The notes: generated by a model from the letters alone, not told the origin. A stretch of 64,000 nucleotides of DNA from Streptomyces lucensis JCM 4490 (GCF_014650035.1 NZ_BMUE01000003.1:558001-622000), one strand, 5' to 3'. Positions 1 through 9,411 are shown, counted from the first letter of the stretch. Numbers and translations: made by a program.

Positions 1-2
1 CG

Positions 3-461
3 CCGTACGGGGACTGGCTGTGCGAGGTGTTCGACCGGTGGGACGCCACCGGCCGGCCGGTGCGGGTACGGCTCTTCGAGTCCGTCATCGACCTGATCCG
101 CAGTGGCGTCGGCGCGGGCGTGGAGACACTCGGCGCCCTGCCCGCCGCGGTGGCGGTGATCGAGACGGACGGGGCCCTGGTGTGGACCGACTCCCTCAAC
201 GCCGTGGCCGACGGAGCCTCCCACACCGGTGCGACCATATTCAGCCATTCATTCGACGGTGTTCTGGCATTGCCCGACGCCCCCGAACACGGCATCGGGA
301 CACTGTGCCCCACCTGCCGCTCCTGCCCGCTGGTCGACGTCTGCGGCGGTGGACTCCGTGCTCACCGCCACGGCCGCGGACGGGGATTCGCCAATCCGTC
401 GGTGTACTGTCTGGACCTCACTCGGCTCATCCGGCACATCCGGCACCGAACAGCCACATGA
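3..461 (+). CDS. fxsB: FxsB radical SAM/SPASM protein, C-terminal part (starts before the window)
   Basis: The reading frame is open from the window edge to a TGA at 459-461, giving the last 152 residues. It carries the C-terminal cysteine cluster CPTCRSCPLVDVCGGG followed by a further Cys near the end, as in the SPASM-type auxiliary iron-sulfur region of FxsB-family radical SAM maturases. These proteins are thought to modify the small FxsA precursor, whose C-terminus reads FxSxx. The call rests on this cluster plus the fxsC and fxsT genes that follow. The CxxxCxxC radical SAM motif and fxsA must lie to the left and cannot be seen. The 255 bases to fxsC hold no other convincing gene. Confidence 0.8.
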   Translation, partial: PYGDWLCEVFDRWDATGRPVRVRLFESVIDLIRSGVGAGVETLGALPAAVAVIETDGALVWTDSLNAVADGASHTGATIFSHSFDGVLALPDAPEHGIGTLCPTCRSCPLVDVCGGGLRAHRHGRGRGFANPSVYCLDLTRLIRHIRHRTAT

Positions 462-716
462 ACCGAAAAGGAACGCGCGCCCGAAATCGACGGCCGACGG
501 GCACAGATATCCGGACTTTTCAGCCGCTTCAAGGGGACCCGACCGATGACCTGGTTTCAAACCAGCCCCCATGAGGGCAAAACTGCCTATCATAGACCCG
601 AATCGGCGTCGATGCGCAGGTCCGGACCGGGTGACGGGTCCGGCGGCACCGGCGCGGGTCAGTGGGGCGGTGACAGGCCATCGTCGTTCGGGAGGCTGGT
701 CCCTTGGGGGGTTGAC

Positions 717-2012
717 GTGGGGCCGTTGTTCTACACCAGCTATGCCAGTGCGACCGGTGACAGAGGTCCGGTGCAGCGGTTCCATGCCGACGTCCAGACC
801 GAGGTCTACAGCATCCTCGGCCGTCATCCCCGCAACGAGGGCTTCCTCCAGCGCGCCGAACCGGCGACCGGCCCCGACCCGTCGGTCCTCGTCTGCCGCA
901 CCCTGCTGGTCCTGTACTCGGCGGACTACCTCAACGACCGGCAGTGCGCCCTGGAATGGTCGGTGTTCCGCGAGCGCATGCAGCGCCGGCAGTGGCTGAC
1001 CGGCGAGCCCGCGGACGCCCTGATCGGCGTGCTGTGGCGGGCGGACTCCCTCGTGCTGCCCCGCGCGGTGGCGGACACCGGCCAGCTGCTGGACGACCTC
1101 GGCGAGGGGTACCAGGGGCCCGGCGTGGCCGGCCTGCAAGACGATCCGGGCGGCGACAAGCGGTACCGCGGGCTGGTGCGCCAGGTCGCCGCACGCCTGA
1201 CGCGGGCCGCCCGAAAACCCCTGCCCGCCATGACGGAGAGCGAGAGCGCCGCCGTGGGACGGTCCTTCGGGCCCCGGCGGGGGCAGCGCGCGGCCCGGCG
1301 TGAGCGCTCGCCCGCTCCCCCGCCCCGCCCCGGCGAGCGGCATCTGGTGCTGGCCCTGCTGGCGGGTACCAGAGCGGGGATGGAGCGGCTGCGCACGTCC
1401 GTCGGCGCCTACGCCGACTCGCCCGAGGAGTGGCGTCCCTTTCGGCCGTTCAGTGACGAACCCGCGGCCGCCGTAGCCGCCCGGGCCGCCCGGGCGTGCG
1501 GCATCGACCGGCTGACCGTCGTCCCCGTCGAGGACAGCGGCCCGGATCCCCTGCGGGAGGCCGGCGCCTCCGCCGTGATCGTGGTGCTGGTCGATCCGTG
1601 GATGACCGCGGATCCGTCCTTCTCCGTCCGCTGGGAACGGCTGGCCGGTGCGGCGGCGCGCGTCGCGGCGGTCATCACCGTGCTGCCGCGCCAGGACCAG
1701 GAGAGCCGGCGCGACGCGGGCCGGCTGCGGGAGGCGCTGGCCCGCACCCCGGCGCGGCAGCTGGGTGCCTCGCACCACGAGGCGGGCTCGCAGGACTCGC
1801 TCACGCACGCCATGGCGGCGGTGGTGGCCGATGCCTTCGCCGACGCCGGAGAGGAGGAACCGTTGCCGGGCAGAGCGGATGAACTGCCGGTGGAGAACAC
1901 GGCGGAGCGGATCGTGCGCCGGGAGCGCGAGCGGGCCGGCTGGCTCCGCCACCGCGCGCCCTGGCCACCACTGCTCAGCGGAACACCCAGGGAATCGTGG
2001 GGCGGGGGATGA
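717..2012 (+). CDS. fxsC: FxsC, TIR-like protein of the FxSxx-COOH system
   Basis: Encodes 431 residues from a GTG preceded by a G-rich ribosome site (gggggg, 708-713). The frame is open further upstream, but this start gives the family N-terminus GPLFYTSYA. Residues 1-170 resemble a TIR-like fold (LFYTSYAS at the first strand, then CRTLLVLYSADYL and a conserved ECALEW-like segment, here QCALEW). A second similar half follows (HLVLALLAGTR, then VIVVLVDPW). It overlaps fxsT by four bases (ATGA), so the two are probably translationally coupled. FxsC is found with FxsB and FxsT in actinobacteria; its biochemical role is not established. Confidence 0.8.
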   Translation: MGPLFYTSYASATGDRGPVQRFHADVQTEVYSILGRHPRNEGFLQRAEPATGPDPSVLVCRTLLVLYSADYLNDRQCALEWSVFRERMQRRQWLTGEPADALIGVLWRADSLVLPRAVADTGQLLDDLGEGYQGPGVAGLQDDPGGDKRYRGLVRQVAARLTRAARKPLPAMTESESAAVGRSFGPRRGQRAARRERSPAPPPRPGERHLVLALLAGTRAGMERLRTSVGAYADSPEEWRPFRPFSDEPAAAVAARAARACGIDRLTVVPVEDSGPDPLREAGASAVIVVLVDPWMTADPSFSVRWERLAGAAARVAAVITVLPRQDQESRRDAGRLREALARTPARQLGASHHEAGSQDSLTHAMAAVVADAFADAGEEEPLPGRADELPVENTAERIVRRERERAGWLRHRAPWPPLLSGTPRESWGGG

Positions 2013-5000
2013 GCACGACCGGCCGGCAGGCGAAGATCATCACGTTCTACTCGCACAAGGCGGGCGCGGGTCGCACCATGGCCCTGGCGAACATCGCCTG
2101 GATCATGGCCAACCAGGGGAAGTCGGTCCTCACCATCGACTGGGACCTGGACGAGCCCGGGCTGCACCTGTACTACTCCAAGTACCTCCCGAACCGGGAC
2201 CTGAGCACGAGCGACGGCATCCTGGACATGTTCTCCTCGTTCGCCGCCACGGCGACCAGCCAGGAGCGGCACGCGGAGCACCTGCGCGGACTGCACCCCC
2301 TGCACACCGACTTCAAGCGCTACGACGTCGACGTCCACTTCCAGTTCCCCAACGGCGGCCACCTGTACTACCTCGGCCCCGGACGCCGGGACGGGCGGTA
2401 CCGCCACCGGCTGCGCGACTTCGACTGGGACCGGTTCCAGAACACCCCCGACGGCGTGGAGTTCCTCGCGGCCCTGCGGGCGCGGATGCGCGAGAGCGAG
2501 TACGACTACATCCTGATCGACAGCCGGACCGGCCCCGCCGAGGACGCCGGCATCTGCACCCTCGCCCTCCCGGACACCGTCGTCATCGGGCTCAGCCTGA
2601 ACCGGCCGTCCGTCGACGGGGCCCTCGCCATGGCGAAGGCCGTCAAGAGCCACACGGCGAGGCCGATCGAGCTGCACGTCGTGCCCCTGCGCGTCGACAC
2701 GACCACCGATCCGACGCGGGTCGAGCGCGCCCTGGCCGACGCGCGCGCGGTGCTCGACCCGTACCTGGGTATCACCGGGGAGGAGGCCCTCGACGCCTAC
2801 TGGAACGGGGTGCTGATCCCGTATCAGCCGCGGTTCTCCTTCGGCGAGGAACTCGCCGTCATGATCGAGAACCCGCGTCAGCCGCACACCCTGCTGCACG
2901 CCTGCGTGAAGGCGGCCCACCGCATCACCGACGGCGCCGTGGACTCCTTCGACCCGGCCCCCAAGGAGCTGCGGGAGGAGTACGCCAGCTGGACCGGCCA
3001 CGCGGACCGGGACCTCACCCCGCTGACCGTGACCGTCCTCCACGCCCCCGACGACCAGCTGTGGGCGGAGTGGCTCGGCGAACAGCTCACCGCCGCGGGC
3101 ATCACCGTGCGGCCGGCGCACGCGGAACCGGCACCGGCACCGGACGGTTTCACGGACGCCGCCAACACCGACAACGGCGGAATCGACCTCGGTCCGGAGT
3201 CCGACCACGTCGTCGCCCTGCTCTCCCGGCGCCTCGAAGGAACCGCGGCGGGACTGACGATCGCCGGCCTCTCGGTCGGGGCGGACGTCGGGGGTGCGCG
3301 GCCGCGCGGGACCGTGGGCCTGCGGGTCAACACAGCCCGTCTCGCACCGCACTTCGACTGGCCGGACGCCGTCAACCTCTCGGGACTGGACGAACGGGCC
3401 GCCCACCGGGCCGTGCTCTCCCAGTTCCCCCTCAAGACGGGCACCGCCCCGTTCAGTCCGGCGGACCGGACGCGTTTCCCCGGGCGGACGCCCGAGCTGC
3501 TGTCCCTGCCCATGCGCAACGCCCACTTCGTCGGACGCTCGCGCCAGCTGGCCGCACTGCGGCAGGGGTTCGTCTTCTCCACGGCCGACCACACGGCCCC
3601 GCACGTGCTGTGGGGCATGAAGGGCGCGGGCAAGCGCCAGGTGGCCCTGGAGTACGCGCACCGCTACGCCTCCCAGTACGACCTCGTGTGGTGGATCCCC
3701 GCGAGCAGTGCGGACGGCATCCGGGCGGCGCTGCGCGAGCTGGCCCAGGCGCTCAACGACGCCCGGGGCGGCGCGCGCAGCGGCGACGACCTGTCCGCCC
3801 TGCTGACGGACCTGCGGACCGGCCGGTACTGCTCCCGTTGGCTGCTCGTCTTCGACGGGGCGGAGAACAGCGAGGCGATCGACGAGTTCATTCCGTCCAC
3901 CGGACCGGGGCACGTCCTCATCACCTCCCTCGAGCCCGTGTGGCCGGCCCAGTACCGGACCCGGCAGGTGGACTCGTTCACCCTGGAGGAGAGTCTGCGC
4001 CTGCTCCGCAACGGGCTCCCCGGGGCCGAGACCGCCGCCCTCGAACGACTGGCGCGGCGGCTCGGCAACCACCCGCTGATGCTCAACGCGGCGGTCGCCG
4101 AGCTGAGTTCGTATCCTTCCCGCACGGACGACTACATCGCCCTCATCGACCGGCGGGAGTCCGACGCGCCGGACGACGTCGTCCTGCCGCAGTACCGGAC
4201 CCTGGGCACGGTCTACCGGGGCATCTACGACGGACTGCGCCGCAGTCAGCCCGCCGCGGCGCGGCTGCTGGAGCTGTGTTCCTTCCTGTCCTCGGACGGC
4301 GTGGGCCTGCAGGTCATCGAGTCCGCGGGCATGATCGAGCGGCTCATTCCGCATGACGGGAACCTGCGGGACGCACTGCGGCTGCGCACGGTGGTCAACC
4401 AGCTCTCCCTCGCGAAGCTCGCGGTGGTGGACCAGAAGACGCAGCGGCTGAAGGTGCACCGCATCCTGCAGGACCTCGTGCAGGGGTGGATGACCGCCGG
4501 CGAGCGGGCCGGGACCCGGGCGGAGGTGCTGGCCGTACTGGCCGCCATGGTGCCCTCGGACCTGCGGCGGCACGAGCCGCAGTACCAGTCCGTCTTCGCC
4601 GAGCTCGACCGGCACATGGAACCCTCCGGCGCGCTGGAGAGCTCCGACCCCCAGGTGCACCGCTGGCTGGTCAGCCAGGTCTACCACCGGCGGACGTCCG
4701 GGCTGTGGACCGAGGCACACACGCTGGGCGAGCGCATCCTGGACCGCTGGCGGGCGGACGGGGCCATGGGCGAGGCCGACACCATGGTGCTGCGGCTGGA
4801 GTCGGAGGTGGCGGCGGCCTACCGGGCCCTCGGCCGCTACCAGTGCGCCCTGAAACTGTCCCAGCACTCGGTCCAGATCCAGCGCGACCGGGCCGCGGGC
4901 GACGTCTACACCCTTCTTGCGGCCCGCGGATACGCGGCGGACCTGCGCGCCACCGGCCGCTTCACGCAGGCCTTCGACGAGGACTCCCGGACCCATGCCG

Positions 5001-5968
5001 GCCTGGTCGCCGCGATCGGCAAGGAGCACAACGCGACGCTCGACGCGTCCATCAACCTGGCGCTGTCCAAGTTCTACATGGAGACGGTGCAGGCAGCCGT
5101 CGGCCTGGACCGCGACACCTACGCCATCCGCAGGCGGCAGTACGGCGACGGCGACTTCCGCCCCTGGATCAGCTACGCCAATCTCGGTACGTACTTCCGG
5201 GAGACGGGCGAGCTGAACGACTCCGAGCGGTACCTGACCCGGAGCTGCGAGCGCTTCCTCACGCTCACCGGCAAGGACTCCCACCGCTACCTGAACGCGC
5301 TGGCCAGCCTGGGCATGACCATGGTGCGCAAGGGTGACACCGACGAGGGCCTGAAACGGCTGCAGGACGCGCGCGCGGGATTCAGCCGCCAGTGGGGGGA
5401 GCGCCACCCGAGCACCATGTCCTGCGACCTGTCCGTCGCGATCGGCCTGCACGCCTCGGGCCGTTCCGAGGACGCGCTGCAGGGCATGCCTGACCTGCAC
5501 GAGCGCTACGTGGAGGTGTTCGGCACCGGCCATCCCTTCACCAGTATCTGCCTCAACAACATGGCCGTGTACCTACTGGCGTCGGAGGACCCGGAGGCGG
5601 CACTCTCCCAGGCACGCAAGGCGGTGTACCAGCTCGAGAAGGTGTTCGGGCCGACGCACCGCTACACGCTCGTCGCACGGTTGAACCAGAGCAACTGCCA
5701 GTACGTGTTGGGAAGGGACACCAGCACCGAGGACATCGGGATCCACGAGGACTGCCAGGAGCAGGCGGCATGGGGGGAGCGGCATCCGGTGACACTGATC
5801 GCGCTGGCCAACCGGCTGGCAACCGGTTCGGGGGACCAGAGCGGGCTGCGGGCGGACCTGAAGCGCTTCGTCGCCGACCGCTTCCCGGACGGCCATCCGC
5901 TCGCCATCGCCCTGCCGGCCGAGCCGTATCAGAGGGTCGGCGCGGATCTCGAGGTGCAGGATGTCTGA
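2009..5968 (+). CDS. fxsT: FxsT, ParA-like / TIR-like / NB-ARC / TPR protein of the FxSxx-COOH system
   Basis: About 1319 residues. An N-terminal ParA/MinD-like NTPase (10-300) has a deviant P-loop KAGAGRT (17-23), with Arg where the catalytic Lys normally stands, and IDWDLDEPG as the switch region. A TIR-like segment follows (about 335-470), then an NB-ARC/STAND domain opening with FVGRSRQLAAL and a P-loop GMKGAGKRQ (536-544), in which Thr/Ser after Lys is replaced by Arg. The last 430 residues are tetratricopeptide repeats (for example NMAVYLLASEDPEAALSQA). The ATG at 2009 overlaps the fxsC stop by four bases; an in-frame GTG at 1997 is the alternative start. The layout is that of a signal-transducing STAND protein, but the ligand is unknown. 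Confidence 0.85.
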   Translation: MSTTGRQAKIITFYSHKAGAGRTMALANIAWIMANQGKSVLTIDWDLDEPGLHLYYSKYLPNRDLSTSDGILDMFSSFAATATSQERHAEHLRGLHPLHTDFKRYDVDVHFQFPNGGHLYYLGPGRRDGRYRHRLRDFDWDRFQNTPDGVEFLAALRARMRESEYDYILIDSRTGPAEDAGICTLALPDTVVIGLSLNRPSVDGALAMAKAVKSHTARPIELHVVPLRVDTTTDPTRVERALADARAVLDPYLGITGEEALDAYWNGVLIPYQPRFSFGEELAVMIENPRQPHTLLHACVKAAHRITDGAVDSFDPAPKELREEYASWTGHADRDLTPLTVTVLHAPDDQLWAEWLGEQLTAAGITVRPAHAEPAPAPDGFTDAANTDNGGIDLGPESDHVVALLSRRLEGTAAGLTIAGLSVGADVGGARPRGTVGLRVNTARLAPHFDWPDAVNLSGLDERAAHRAVLSQFPLKTGTAPFSPADRTRFPGRTPELLSLPMRNAHFVGRSRQLAALRQGFVFSTADHTAPHVLWGMKGAGKRQVALEYAHRYASQYDLVWWIPASSADGIRAALRELAQALNDARGGARSGDDLSALLTDLRTGRYCSRWLLVFDGAENSEAIDEFIPSTGPGHVLITSLEPVWPAQYRTRQVDSFTLEESLRLLRNGLPGAETAALERLARRLGNHPLMLNAAVAELSSYPSRTDDYIALIDRRESDAPDDVVLPQYRTLGTVYRGIYDGLRRSQPAAARLLELCSFLSSDGVGLQVIESAGMIERLIPHDGNLRDALRLRTVVNQLSLAKLAVVDQKTQRLKVHRILQDLVQGWMTAGERAGTRAEVLAVLAAMVPSDLRRHEPQYQSVFAELDRHMEPSGALESSDPQVHRWLVSQVYHRRTSGLWTEAHTLGERILDRWRADGAMGEADTMVLRLESEVAAAYRALGRYQCALKLSQHSVQIQRDRAAGDVYTLLAARGYAADLRATGRFTQAFDEDSRTHAGLVAAIGKEHNATLDASINLALSKFYMETVQAAVGLDRDTYAIRRRQYGDGDFRPWISYANLGTYFRETGELNDSERYLTRSCERFLTLTGKDSHRYLNALASLGMTMVRKGDTDEGLKRLQDARAGFSRQWGERHPSTMSCDLSVAIGLHASGRSEDALQGMPDLHERYVEVFGTGHPFTSICLNNMAVYLLASEDPEAALSQARKAVYQLEKVFGPTHRYTLVARLNQSNCQYVLGRDTSTEDIGIHEDCQEQAAWGERHPVTLIALANRLATGSGDQSGLRADLKRFVADRFPDGHPLAIALPAEPYQRVGADLEVQDV

Positions 5969-6971
5969 GCCCTTGCCCGTCACCGATCACACCGTTCCTC
6001 GATTCCCGGACGGGGAGACACCCCAGATGGCCTCACTCGCCGACCAGCTGCGCCGGATACTCGGATCCGACGGCCTCGCGCATCTGGTGCTCTACGACGG
6101 TGACACCGCCAAGGTCGTCCTCGACGCCGCCGCGACCACCACCGGCACCGACGACGCGGAATCCGCGTCACATGAACGGACCGGACGACAGCTCCATTAC
6201 ATCCTCGAGGAACTCGAACCGGATTTCGCCGCGCTGCGCACCGGCGCGCTCATCCGCACCGTACTGCGCGTCCCGACGGGCGCCGTGTTCTACTACCTCG
6301 TCGAGCCCGGATTCCATCTGTACGGGGCGACCGGAGCGGTGGACCGCCTCGACGAACTGGACGCGCGCATGGCCGAATGCGTCAACGGCCTGAGAATGCC
6401 GGCGCGTTTCAGCCCGCTCAACTACGGGTCCTGGTTCAACGAGGAGCCGTGGGTGGGGCAGCCCGTCGCCGCGCCCCCGCAGCCCCCTCAGCCGGATCCG
6501 GAGCCCTCCGGGCGCGCCTCGGCGCCCGTCGGCGGCCATCTGGCCGAGAGGCGGCCGGAGGACGCCGACGCGCCGCTCGACGCGGCCGACGCGCTGCGTT
6601 CGGCGCTCGATGTCGGGGGCCTGCACTACATCGCCTACCACGAGTCGTCCACGAGGGCCTGGGTCTACGACATCTTCGACCACCCGGGGCTGGGCAGCTT
6701 CTTCCGCGGGCAGACCCCGGACCGCCGACGCGAGCGCTACCGTCTGATGGGGCAGCTGCTGCCCGGTGTCACCCAGCGCATGAACCTGTCCCTGCGGGCG
6801 ATCATGCGGGGCGAACTGCTGCAGGTGGTCCTCGACGTGGAGCAGGGCGCGGTGTACTTCCACGCCCTGCCCGGCCGGCGTTACCTCGTGGGGGTGACGC
6901 TCGACCAGTCCCGGGTCACGGAGGCGGACCGGCGGGTCGCCCGGCTCGCGGCCGGGCTGGCCGGGGACTGA
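5961..6971 (+). CDS. Unrecognised protein with two diverged copies of one domain (possibly roadblock-like)
   Basis: Encodes 336 residues and overlaps the end of fxsT by eight bases, so it belongs to the same operon. I do not recognise the family. Residues 25-150 and 210-336 align with each other. Both begin with a helix plus LAHLVLY / LHYIAYH strands and both end with matching strand pairs (IRTVLRVPTGAVFYYLVEPG and LLQVVLDVEQGAVYFHALPG) before a final helix. A Pro-rich linker (about 165-205) joins them. The alpha-beta order and the strand TGAVFYYLVE recall roadblock/LC7 or profilin-like folds, but this is an inference. There is no signal peptide or membrane segment, so it is probably a cytoplasmic scaffold or sensor. 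Confidence 0.6.
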   Translation: MSEPLPVTDHTVPRFPDGETPQMASLADQLRRILGSDGLAHLVLYDGDTAKVVLDAAATTTGTDDAESASHERTGRQLHYILEELEPDFAALRTGALIRTVLRVPTGAVFYYLVEPGFHLYGATGAVDRLDELDARMAECVNGLRMPARFSPLNYGSWFNEEPWVGQPVAAPPQPPQPDPEPSGRASAPVGGHLAERRPEDADAPLDAADALRSALDVGGLHYIAYHESSTRAWVYDIFDHPGLGSFFRGQTPDRRRERYRLMGQLLPGVTQRMNLSLRAIMRGELLQVVLDVEQGAVYFHALPGRRYLVGVTLDQSRVTEADRRVARLAAGLAGD

Positions 6972-7001
6972 CGGCCGGCCGCGGCCCGGAGGGATGTGTC
7001 C

Positions 7002-8219
7002 ATGGAACCCCGCAAGGGCCGCGCGGGAGGTGCTCGCAGCGTCGTGCGGGCGCTGCTGTTCCCCCTCCTGCTGCCCCTGTCCATCGCCGGTGCCGGCTGT
7101 CTGGCCGGCCAGTGGCTGACCCTCGACGTCCGGGCGCACGGCGGGGTGTACGGCTGGCTCAGCGCGGGTCTGCTGGCGATCGGGCTGTACGGCAGCGCGC
7201 GCGGGATCAGCCGTCCCCAGACACGCGGTGACGTCTACCGGATCGTCGTGGCGGTCACCTTCGGCGTGGTGGTCAAGGCCGCGTTCATCGCGGCGGCGCT
7301 GTGGCTGGTCTTCCGCGACCGCCCCCAGTACCTGGTCCTCGCGGTCGCCATGGCGCAGATCGACCCGTTGTCGGTGTCCGCGATGCTGGAGAACCGGGAC
7401 ATGTCCGAGCGCGCGAAGTCCCTGCTGGCGGCATGGGCCTCGTTCGACGACCCAGTGACGACCGTCCTCGTGGTGATCCTGGGGTCGATGGTCCTGGAGG
7501 ACGGCTCGGGCGTCGCGTCCGGCGCCGGGGACTACGCGACGACGCTCCTCGGCAATCTCGTCCTGCTGGCGGTGGCGGCGGCGGTGTGGACAGTGCTGCG
7601 CGACGGCCCGCCCACCGGCCGTGACGGGTTGCGGTCCCGGCCGGCGTTCCGCCGCCTGCTGCCGTTCCTCCGGTACGCCGCTCTGCTGGCCCTCCTCGTC
7701 ACGGCCGTCTGGCAGTTCCTCATGCTCGGGCTCGCGCTGGCGGCGCTGTTCTTCCGGCCGGAGCTCGGTGTGTGGCTCGGGCGGGCGACCAACGCCGCGC
7801 TGGTCGTGGCGACGTTCCTGCTGGGCATGCTGCTGGCCGGGGGCGCCGATCTCGCCGTGGGGGCGGTGCTGGGGGTGGCCACCTTCCTGGCGCAGACGCT
7901 GGTGGCCGCCGTGGTCGGCCTGGGGTTCTCGCGCCGCGACCGGGCGTCGCTGTGCCTGAGCCAGCAGAACGGCATCACGGCGATCATCCTGGCCCTGCTC
8001 CTGGAGCCCAGGCTGCCGGAGGCCGTCGCGATCATCGCGCCGGCGATCCTCGTGGTGAACGTCCTGCACCTGTCGTCCACGGGCCTGCTGGCCCGCGCCC
8101 GCCGGGGCGGCCCGCCGGGGCCGGCCGAGGACGGCGGGCCGCGGCCGGCCCCGGTCGCCGGCACCTCTCTCGCCCGCTCCGCCGGGACGGGCGGCGCGTC
8201 GCCGGACGGGCGCGGATGA
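7002..8219 (+). CDS. Cation:proton antiporter (CPA family)
   Basis: A polytopic membrane protein of 405 residues with about 10-12 hydrophobic segments. The core motif AQIDPLSVSAMLENRDMS followed by SFDDPVTTVLV matches the conserved TDP and N/D-D regions of CPA1-type Na+(K+)/H+ antiporters. A later segment LSQQNGITAIILALLL fits a pore helix. The ATG at 7002 is preferred because GGAGGG (6988-6993) stands 8 bases upstream; an in-frame GTG at 6996 is too close to it. It starts 30 bases after the previous gene on the same strand, so it may be the last gene of the fxs operon. Its transported ion cannot be read from the sequence. Confidence 0.75.
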   Translation: MEPRKGRAGGARSVVRALLFPLLLPLSIAGAGCLAGQWLTLDVRAHGGVYGWLSAGLLAIGLYGSARGISRPQTRGDVYRIVVAVTFGVVVKAAFIAAALWLVFRDRPQYLVLAVAMAQIDPLSVSAMLENRDMSERAKSLLAAWASFDDPVTTVLVVILGSMVLEDGSGVASGAGDYATTLLGNLVLLAVAAAVWTVLRDGPPTGRDGLRSRPAFRRLLPFLRYAALLALLVTAVWQFLMLGLALAALFFRPELGVWLGRATNAALVVATFLLGMLLAGGADLAVGAVLGVATFLAQTLVAAVVGLGFSRRDRASLCLSQQNGITAIILALLLEPRLPEAVAIIAPAILVVNVLHLSSTGLLARARRGGPPGPAEDGGPRPAPVAGTSLARSAGTGGASPDGRG

Positions 8220-8229
8220 TCCCGCGCCC
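8208..8229. terminator. Hairpin between convergent antiporter and pqqE genes
   Basis: Arms GGGCGCGG and CCGCGCCC are perfectly complementary around a 6-base loop (ATGATC) that contains the antiporter stop codon. It lies between convergent genes, so it can end transcripts from both sides. There is no T-run, as is usual in Streptomyces. Confidence 0.55.
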
Positions 8230-8244
8230 CCGGACGGCCCGGGC

Positions 8245-9411
8245 TCAGGTTCCGCCGTTCCGGCTCCGTGCCGCGGCGAGGGCGTGCACAGCCGCCGGCG
8301 CCGCCCCGGGGCGGCGGTGGAGGTAGGGGGGTGGCTCGGGCCTGCCGCCGTCGGCCAGGTCGCGGACGAGGTGGTGGTCGGGGGACAGCGCGCAGGCCGG
8401 GTCGGTGCGCGCGGCGTCGCCGGTGAGGGCGAACGCCTGGCAGCGGCAGCCGCCGAAGTCCTCCTCGCGGCGTGGGCATTCCCGGCAGGGCCCCGTCATC
8501 CACTCCGTGCCGCGGTAGCGGCCGAAGGCCGGGGAGTGCTCCCAGATCCAGGCCAGCGAACGGTCGCGGACGTTGGGCGGGCACAGGTCCGGCAGGGAGG
8601 CGGCGGCCGGGCAGGGCAGGACGGTCCCGTCGGGGGCGACGGTGAGCGAGACCGCTCCCCACCCGCCCATGCAGGGCTTGGCGACGCCGTCGAAATAGTC
8701 GGGCACGACCCACACCAGGTCGACACGGCCGGCGAGTTGCCGCCGCCGGCGTTCGACGGTCCTCCTCGCGCGGTCGAGCTGCTCGCGTGAGGGCAGCAAC
8801 GCGTCGCGGTTGAGCAGTCCCCAGCCGTAGAACTGTGTGTTGGCCAGCTCGATGCGGTCCACGCCCCACGCCTCCCCCAGCTCGACGAGGGCGTCCACGG
8901 CGTCGAGGTTGTCGCGGTGCAGTACGACGTTGAGGCCGAGCGGGAGCCCGGCGGCGCGCACGAGGCGTGCGGCCCGCTCCTTCTCGGCGAAGGAGGACGG
9001 GCGCCCGGCGATGCGGTCGTTGGCGCGGGGTTCGGCGTGCTGGACGGAGAGCTGGACGCTGCGCAGCCCGGCAGCGGTGAGCGCGGCCAGGCGTTCCTCG
9101 TCCAGTCCGGTGCCGCTGGTGACCAGCTGGGTGTAGATCCCGGCGCTCTCGGCGGCGGCGACGATCTCCTCCAGGTCGGCACGCAGCAGCGGCTCGCCGC
9201 CGGACAGGTGCGTGTGCACGACCCCCAGTTCCCCGGCCTGGCGCAGCACGTCCGCCCATTGGCCGGTGCTCAGTTCGGCCGACCGGCGGGCCAGTTCGAG
9301 CGGGTTCGAGCAGTACGGGCAGTGCAGGGGGCAGGCGTGGGTGAGTTCGGCGAGCAGCGCCCAGGGGCGGGCGGGGCCGGTGGGGGGAGCGGAGACCGCG
9401 GGGCCGGTCAC
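8245..9411 (-). CDS. pqqE: PqqE, radical SAM enzyme of PQQ biosynthesis
   Basis: Encodes 388 residues. The radical SAM cluster CPLHCPYC is at residues 27-34, followed by the SGGEPLLR motif. The C-terminal SPASM region carries further cysteines (PCMGG, PCPAA, CRECP, GCRCQAF). PqqE forms the Glu-Tyr carbon-carbon bond on the PqqA precursor in complex with PqqD. The GTG start overlaps the pqqD stop in a GTGA, which fits translational coupling and the required PqqD-PqqE partnership. It is the last gene of the pqq unit; the next gene runs towards it from the other side. Confidence 0.95.
   Translation of the reverse strand: MTGPAVSAPPTGPARPWALLAELTHACPLHCPYCSNPLELARRSAELSTGQWADVLRQAGELGVVHTHLSGGEPLLRADLEEIVAAAESAGIYTQLVTSGTGLDEERLAALTAAGLRSVQLSVQHAEPRANDRIAGRPSSFAEKERAARLVRAAGLPLGLNVVLHRDNLDAVDALVELGEAWGVDRIELANTQFYGWGLLNRDALLPSREQLDRARRTVERRRRQLAGRVDLVWVVPDYFDGVAKPCMGGWGAVSLTVAPDGTVLPCPAAASLPDLCPPNVRDRSLAWIWEHSPAFGRYRGTEWMTGPCRECPRREEDFGGCRCQAFALTGDAARTDPACALSPDHHLVRDLADGGRPEPPPYLHRRPGAAPAAVHALAAARSRNGGT

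Noticed and set aside
1409..5533. A 1374-codon open frame antisense to fxsC/fxsT
   Set aside because: It lies opposite genes with clear domains, has repetitive Val/Gly/Arg-rich composition and no recognisable motif; long antisense frames are expected at this GC content.
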